A program made the position numbers and the translations under genes. A stretch of DNA of 64,000 nucleotides from Sycon ciliatum (taxonomy: Eukaryota > Porifera > Calcarea > Leucosolenida > Sycettidae), in assembly GCF_964019385.1 (NCBI RefSeq), contig NC_088645.1, positions 27,917,034 to 27,981,033 on the forward strand, given 5' to 3'. A model generated the notes under the pieces. That model had not been told where the DNA came from, made no database searches, and saw nothing but the letters and a program-made list of their open reading frames with translations. Each line of letters begins with the position of its first letter. The first letter of the stretch is position 1. Positions 58,791 to 64,000 of the stretch are shown here, in pieces.

Positions 58791-59672
58791 GTGTGGTGTG
58801 TGTGGTGTGTGCGGTGTGTGTTGTGTGTGTGGTGAGTGTGGCATGTGTGGTGTGTGTGGTGTGGGTCAGGGGCGTACATAGGGCAGTTCCCGGGATACCG
58901 GGTGTGGTGTGTGTGTGGTGTGTTTGGTGTGTGTGGTGTGTGTGGCGTGTGTGTGGTGTGTGTGGTGTGTGTGTGGTGTGTGTGGCGTGTGTGTGGTGTG
59001 TGTGGCGGATGTGGCGTGTGTGTGGTGTGTGTGGCGTGTGTGGCGTGAGTGGCATGTGTTGCGTGTGTGTGGCGTGTGTGGCGTGTGTGCGGCGTGCGTG
59101 TGGTGTGTGTGGCGGATGTGGCGTGTGTGTGGTGTGTGTGGCGTGTGTGTGGTGTGTGTGGTGTGTGTGGTGTGTGTGGTGTGTGTGGCGTGTGTGGCGT
59201 GAGTGGCGTGTGTGTGGTGTGTGTGGCGTGTGTGTGGTGTGTGTGGCGGATGTGGCGTGTGTGTGGTGTGTGTGGCGTGTGTGTGGTGTGTGTGGCGGAT
59301 GTGGTGTGTGTGTGGTGTGTGTGGCGTGTGTGGCGTGAGTGGCGTGTGTTGCGTGTGTGTGGCGTGTGTGGCGTGTGTGTGGTGTGAGTGTTGTGTGTGG
59401 CGTGTGTGTGGTGTGTGTGGCGTGTGTGTGGTGTGTGTGGCGTGTGTGTGGTGTGTGTGGCGTGTGTGTGGTGTGTGTGGCGTGTGTGGCGTGAGTGGCG
59501 TGTGTTGCGTGTGTGTGGCGTGTGTGGCGTGTGTGCGGCGTGCGTGTGGTGTGTGTGGCGTGTGTGTGGCGGGTGTGGCGTGTGTGGTGTGTGTGGCGTG
59601 TGTGGTGTGTGTGGTGTGTGTGGTGTGTGTGTGGTGTGTGGCGTGAGTAGCGTGTGTGTGGTGTGGGTGGTG
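58791..59672 (+). repeat. GT-rich satellite array 2, left part
   Basis: Same variants as array 1. It contains a short non-satellite segment GGGGCGTACATAGGGCAGTT then CCCGGGA at 58,870-58,900, which recurs at 63,080-63,107. Interrupted at 59,673 by the LTR element. Confidence 0.93.
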
Positions 59673-60219
59673 TGTAAAGGAAATAGTATTGCCTTCTCCC
59701 CCTGGCCCCTGTCACACAACAGCTCAAACAACTTGGTGGAGTTTCTGACTTCTTATACAAACGGAAAGGGCACAGGAGGAGAAAGACGAAACTTGGAGAC
59801 GACAGGAAGGACAACAGGAAAGACTCCCGGGAAAAGACTCAGAGGACCAACAAAGAACAAGCAGTAATAAACCGAGGACAAATCGTGACGACCAATCAGG
59901 GACTAATACGTACAGAACACATGACCAAGACCAAGACAACCAGACCACGGACGAATCACACACGACTCTCATTCCCAGACCAAACTAGCACTGCGCATGT
60001 ACTGCATTCACTTGACAGTCACTCTCACACAGACGGAAGCACATCCTCACACTCTGACAACGCGTACTCCTGCATGCACCACATACCATAAACGTCACAC
60101 ATCACACCATGCTCACGCGTACACCTAGACCATATATGACATCAGACACTGGACTCCACAAGACAAGAACCAAATACAACGACATGCGTAAATCATAGTC
60201 GTAACATAAATTCGTTACA
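59673..60219 (-). repeat. 3' LTR (minus-strand orientation)
   Basis: 547 bp. I see no difference from the other LTR on reading, offset 1,631. Confidence 0.93.
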
Positions 60220-61303
60220 CAGCCTTCCCCTCCGGCGAGAGTCGACCTCGACTCTCAGAACAAAGGACAAAGATCAGAGAAAAGAAACAAGGGGAAACAC
60301 AACCAAACGATAAGACATCGGAATGTTGTGGCCAGAGATGCGTGATCCGAGTTGGAATAGGAAGCCGTGCAGAATCTTGGAGAAATCCGCGTATGGCAAC
60401 CTTGTACGGCTTGGCCAGTCGGTTGTTGTTCCAAGTATGGTGCGCCAAGCAGGGCAAAAAAGAAACACAGGTAAAGCAGCATCAGTTCAGTACAAGGTGA
60501 GGACAGCAGGAACAAAACAAACAACTGGTCACCAATACGCAAATAATATTATAGAGAAAAAACCCGGGACTTGAAGACGCAGGGACCCCGCCTGCCAAAA
60601 ACCCTTCAAGTTACCCACCAGAAAAAAATGAACCACGGCCGCAGCACCCGCAAGGTGAACCAGTACAATCCAGGGATCCCTCCAGCCCACCGGGTAGGCC
60701 GTGGCTCACCATGATCGGACGCCAACCACGGCGAACTGGAGAGACCCGCCAGTGGACACAAAAAATAGAGACGCTCACGACCGAAACAAAACCCATGCCA
60801 TGAAATATGCTATGAACTATGATAACCGAGCAGGTACAAACCATCACAGGAATACGTGTGTGGCAACTTCAAAACCGAACCAAGCTTACAAACCAAACAG
60901 TTACACAACCACACTGAAAGGCTAATCAAGAAAACTGCACAAACCCCAGCAAATATACGCACACTGACTGCAAAAACGAAAACAGAAAGACACAAGAGCC
61001 GGATCGCCGTCACAAAGACTGATGGTATCGGAACGATAGCGCGAAAAGATAAAGCGCAACTTGCCAAGAGGCACCACCCCCAGTACGTCGACATGATGCT
61101 CAAGCACTATTGAGTGAGGCGACGGGACCACAACGAATATACGACAACAACCAAACCCTCTACTGGGAGCGACTCACCGGGTAAGGGGCCTGCAGGCCAG
61201 GCTGGCGAACGCCTTTCCATCTCCATGGCCGTGAAAACAAAACGATCCCAGGGTCGTGGGCTGCAGAGATAGTACCCTGCGTCGAGCGAACGTTGGGCGC
61301 CAA
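60220..61303 (-). other. internal region of the LTR element
   Basis: It has open frames up to about 95 codons on both strands, none with protease, RT, integrase or Gag features. It is probably a remnant internal domain, as in large non-autonomous (LARD/TRIM-like) elements. Confidence 0.75.
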
Positions 61304-61850
61304 TGTAAAGGAAATAGTATTGCCTTCTCCCCCTGGCCCCTGTCACACAACAGCTCAAACAACTTGGTGGAGTTTCTGACTTCTTATACAAACGGAAAGG
61401 GCACAGGAGGAGAAAGACGAAACTTGGAGACGACAGGAAGGACAACAGGAAAGACTCCCGGGAAAAGACTCAGAGGACCAACAAAGAACAAGCAGTAATA
61501 AACCGAGGACAAATCGTGACGACCAATCAGGGACTAATACGTACAGAACACATGACCAAGACCAAGACAACCAGACCACGGACGAATCACACACGACTCT
61601 CATTCCCAGACCAAACTAGCACTGCGCATGTACTGCATTCACTTGACAGTCACTCTCACACAGACGGAAGCACATCCTCACACTCTGACAACGCGTACTC
61701 CTGCATGCACCACATACCATAAACGTCACACATCACACCATGCTCACGCGTACACCTAGACCATATATGACATCAGACACTGGACTCCACAAGACAAGAA
61801 CCAAATACAACGACATGCGTAAATCATAGTCGTAACATAAATTCGTTACA
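61304..61850 (-). repeat. 5' LTR (minus-strand orientation)
   Basis: 547 bp, followed on the minus strand by the primer-binding site. Confidence 0.93.
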
Positions 61851-62044
61851 GGTGTGTGTGGCGTGCGTGTGGTGTGTGTGTGGCGTGCGTGTGGTGTGTG
61901 TGGCGTGAGTGGCGTGTGTGTGGTGTGGGTGGTGTGTGTGGTGTGTGTGTGGCGTGCGTGTGGTGTGTGTGGCGTGTGTGTGGCGGGTGTGGCGTGTGTG
62001 GTGTGTGTGGTGTGTGTAGTGTGTGTGGTGTGTGTGGTGTGTGT
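61851..62044 (+). repeat. GT-rich satellite array 2, right part
   Basis: The array interrupted at 59,673 resumes here, then leads into element copy C exactly as array 1 leads into copy B. Confidence 0.93.
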
Positions 62045-62545
62045 AGCATTATAGTGATAATGCAGATTAATGGGTGCACGCGGCTGCTTCGTGCTACCAC
62101 TCAAACTATGCTGCTATGAACGTGCGCTGTACGTGCTCACATGGTACTCTATGCATCGTGGCATTCTATGTGTCATACAACGTGACACTCAACGCGACAT
62201 TCATTCATGCGCGACGCTCAACGTAGGCGGCATGCGTCGTAGGCACTCAAAGTGTCATACTAAAGTTTGGCATTCATGCGTGTCGCTCGCCTCCGATGTG
62301 GAAGGCGTGTGGCGGCGTTATGATGACGCTTGCTCGTAACTTAAAGTGGGTGGGTTTGGCGGTGTTATGATGGCGCTTGCTTGTAACTCAACGTGGGTGG
62401 CATGCATCGTTGCATGTCTTGCTAGAGTTTGCTCTGCTATATATTCTCGATCCGTTCTGTGCGACGATCATTCTTCCTTGCTCGTAGTGTTATATATTTC
62501 GATTCGTTCTGTGTGCGGATCACTCTTGTCAGTTCATTGTGTTTC
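62045..62545 (+). mobile_element. DIRS/Ngaro-like retroelement fragment, copy C (leader only)
   Basis: It matches the first 500 bp of copy B (offset 5,505) with few differences, from GCATTATAGTGATAATGCAG to CTTGTCAGTTCATTGTGTTT, then diverges before the 18-bp VNTR and Gag. Confidence 0.85.
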
Positions 62546-62750
62546 ACCCACCCACCTCCCATTTCTCATTTACTTTGATAAAGTAAATAAAGGGGTGTTG
62601 GCCATGCTCATTTCCGGCTACTCAGGGCTCTCGGTCTTCGTCCCTTGGACGTGACTATCCTCTTGGCTCCGCCAAGATCCTGCTCTCTCTGTAGCCTCTC
62701 ACTTCGCTGGCCAGCACCCTCCTAACCGCAAGCTGCTGTGTGTTGTAGTT
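62546..62750. other. unassigned segment between copy C and the satellite
   Basis: A + frame reads KGVLAMLISGYSGLSVFV, which might come from elsewhere in the same element family. Otherwise unrecognised. Confidence 0.4.
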
Positions 62751-63251
62751 AATGTGGTGTGAGTGGCGTGTGTGTGGTGTGTGTGGTGTGTGTGGTGTGT
62801 GTGTGGTGTGTGTGTGGTGTGAGTGGCGTGTGTGTGGTGTGTGTGGTGTGTGTGGCGTGTGTGTGGTGTGGGTGGTGTGTGTGGTGTATGTGTGGTGTAT
62901 GTGTGGTGTGTGTGGTGTTTGTGGCGTGTGTGTGGTGTGTGTGGTGTGATTGGCGTGAGTGGCCTGTGTGTGGTGTATGTGGTGTGTGTGGTGTGTGTTG
63001 TGTGTGTGGTGTGTTTGGTTAGGGTCTTGTGTCTGGTGTCTGGTGAGTGTGGCATGTGTGGTGTGTGTGGTGTGGGTCAGGGGCGTACATAGGGCGGTTC
63101 CCGGGATGCCTGGGTAACCAGTAAAAGACTGTGTGGTGTGTGTGGTGTGATTGGCGTGTGTAGCGTGTGTGTGGTGTGGGTGGTGTGGGTGGTGTGTGTT
63201 GTGTGGATGGTGTGTTGTGTGGTGTGTGTGTGTGTGTGTGTGTGTGTGTGC
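62751..63251 (+). repeat. GT-rich satellite array 3
   Basis: Variants as in arrays 1 and 2. It contains GGGGCGTACATAGGGCGGTT then CCCGGGA, as at 58,870, and ends in (GT)n. Confidence 0.92.
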
Positions 63252-63788
63252 CAGCTACTTCGGTTGGTGGGTACACTTATGCCAGATAGTGTTGGGTCTG
63301 TTGCCAACGGGCTCGGCTGCTTGAAGGTGTATTATTGTACCTACCACCTTTGTTGGTTTCAGGGTTCATATACTTTCTACTTGAAGTATACATACCTGTT
63401 AACCATCGACTGCTTCTGGCTAGATTAACTTTTGTGTAATGAACGGTGCTAGTGAAGCTGATACCAGATCCACTCTGATTTAGCCACCCACACTAGTAGC
63501 AAGTATTACCTTCACTGGGGGGCAAGTAACTGTAGTTGGATCCCGGGACGGATACCCTGATGCCGTCAATCCTTTTTCTGCACCTTGTCCTCACCCACTT
63601 ACTGAGGTGTGGTGAGCCCATAAGTGGGATCAGTTCAAGTCCACCCTAGTTTGGGGATTTCAGGGGGTGTCGGCCGTTGGGTGGTTCAATAGCCAATTGA
63701 ATCATCCTTCCAAGATTCCTTTTGAGTCTCTCTCCCCTCTCCCGGGGAGACCCACGTGACCAGTTTTGGCAGTGAGCAAGTACAGTAC
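63252..63788. other. no recognisable gene
   Basis: Unique sequence with an inverted CCCTCTCCCGGGGAG motif near 63,735. Possibly retroelement 3' sequence, not identified. Confidence 0.45.
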
Positions 63789-63924
<136 letters not shown>

Positions 63925-64000
63925 TGTGGGTGGTGTGTGTGGCGTGTGTGGCGTGTGTGGTGTGTGTGGTGTGGGTGGTGTGTGTGGCGTGTGTGGGGTT

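Larger units (their letters stand above)
59673..61850 (-). mobile_element. non-autonomous LTR retrotransposon, full length, inserted in the satellite
   Basis: Two direct repeats of 547 bp (59,673-60,219 and 61,304-61,850) flank 1,084 bp. On the minus strand the element reads TGTAAC...TTTACA. TGGCGCCCAACGT, a tRNA-Lys-type primer-binding site, begins one base inside the 61,304 LTR, and a purine-rich GGAGGGGAAGGCTG precedes the 60,219 LTR, which sets the orientation. GGTG flanks both sides (4-bp target duplication, 5 if the T is shared). No gag or pol is present, so it must borrow enzymes. Confidence 0.92.

Noticed and set aside
60220..61303. Gag or Pol genes in the young LTR element
   Set aside because: Both strands were read; no RT, protease, integrase or zinc-knuckle motifs were found.

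Overview
The window reads as nuclear DNA of an invertebrate animal; the species cannot be fixed from sequence. The evidence is introns with GT..AG borders, Ig-like, CCP/sushi and EGF-like exons, Ty3/gypsy, endonuclease-bearing LINE and DIRS/Ngaro-like retroelements, a tRNA-derived SINE, many short inverted-repeat elements and very abundant micro- and minisatellites. A marine invertebrate such as a sponge or cnidarian is a guess. There are no operons, bacterial genes, CRISPR arrays or rRNA genes.

Layout. 1-12,400: intergenic DNA with short terminal-inverted-repeat elements, including a long inverted repeat with two 299-bp arms (10,920-11,678), dispersed repeat pairs, a solo-LTR remnant (7,526-7,810) and an (AG)n tract. 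12,470-13,850: a 16-bp and a 22-bp minisatellite, the second split by a hAT-like element with an 8-bp target duplication. 14,160-21,935: a 7.8-kb GCTGCG-based satellite (24-bp unit) whose unit has no stop in any of six frames. It carries eight copies of a marker segment, two blocks of a 54-bp repeat, and a ~790-bp tandem duplication that includes a retroposon. 22,234-31,448: the one convincing host gene, a type I membrane protein assembled from seven candidate exons (signal peptide, Ig-like, CCP, EGF-like, stalk, transmembrane, tail) whose splice phases all match. Its introns carry VNTRs and transposons.

32,586-34,931: a 490-bp (CT)n tract, the 3' half of a restriction-like-endonuclease LINE, and a second (CT)n tract. 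35,100-48,900: mostly non-coding DNA with minisatellites, fold-back elements, an 803-bp element inserted in a 45-bp minisatellite (40,302-41,972), alternating poly-C/poly-G arrays (46,995-47,830) and a SINE. 49,180-51,880: a decayed Ty3/gypsy pol. 52,187-64,000: fragments of a DIRS/Ngaro-like retroelement (SAP-domain Gag, start of Pol) alternating with a TGTGTGGCG-type satellite. One satellite array is interrupted by a young non-autonomous LTR retrotransposon with two 547-bp LTRs.

The theme is insertion into and expansion of tandem repeats. Several insertions can be placed to the base because the repeat resumes in register after the element, and two junctions show templated fold-back duplications. 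Apart from the receptor gene and retroelement coding remnants, I find no coding sequence I would defend. Most long open frames lie in stop-free tandem repeats.
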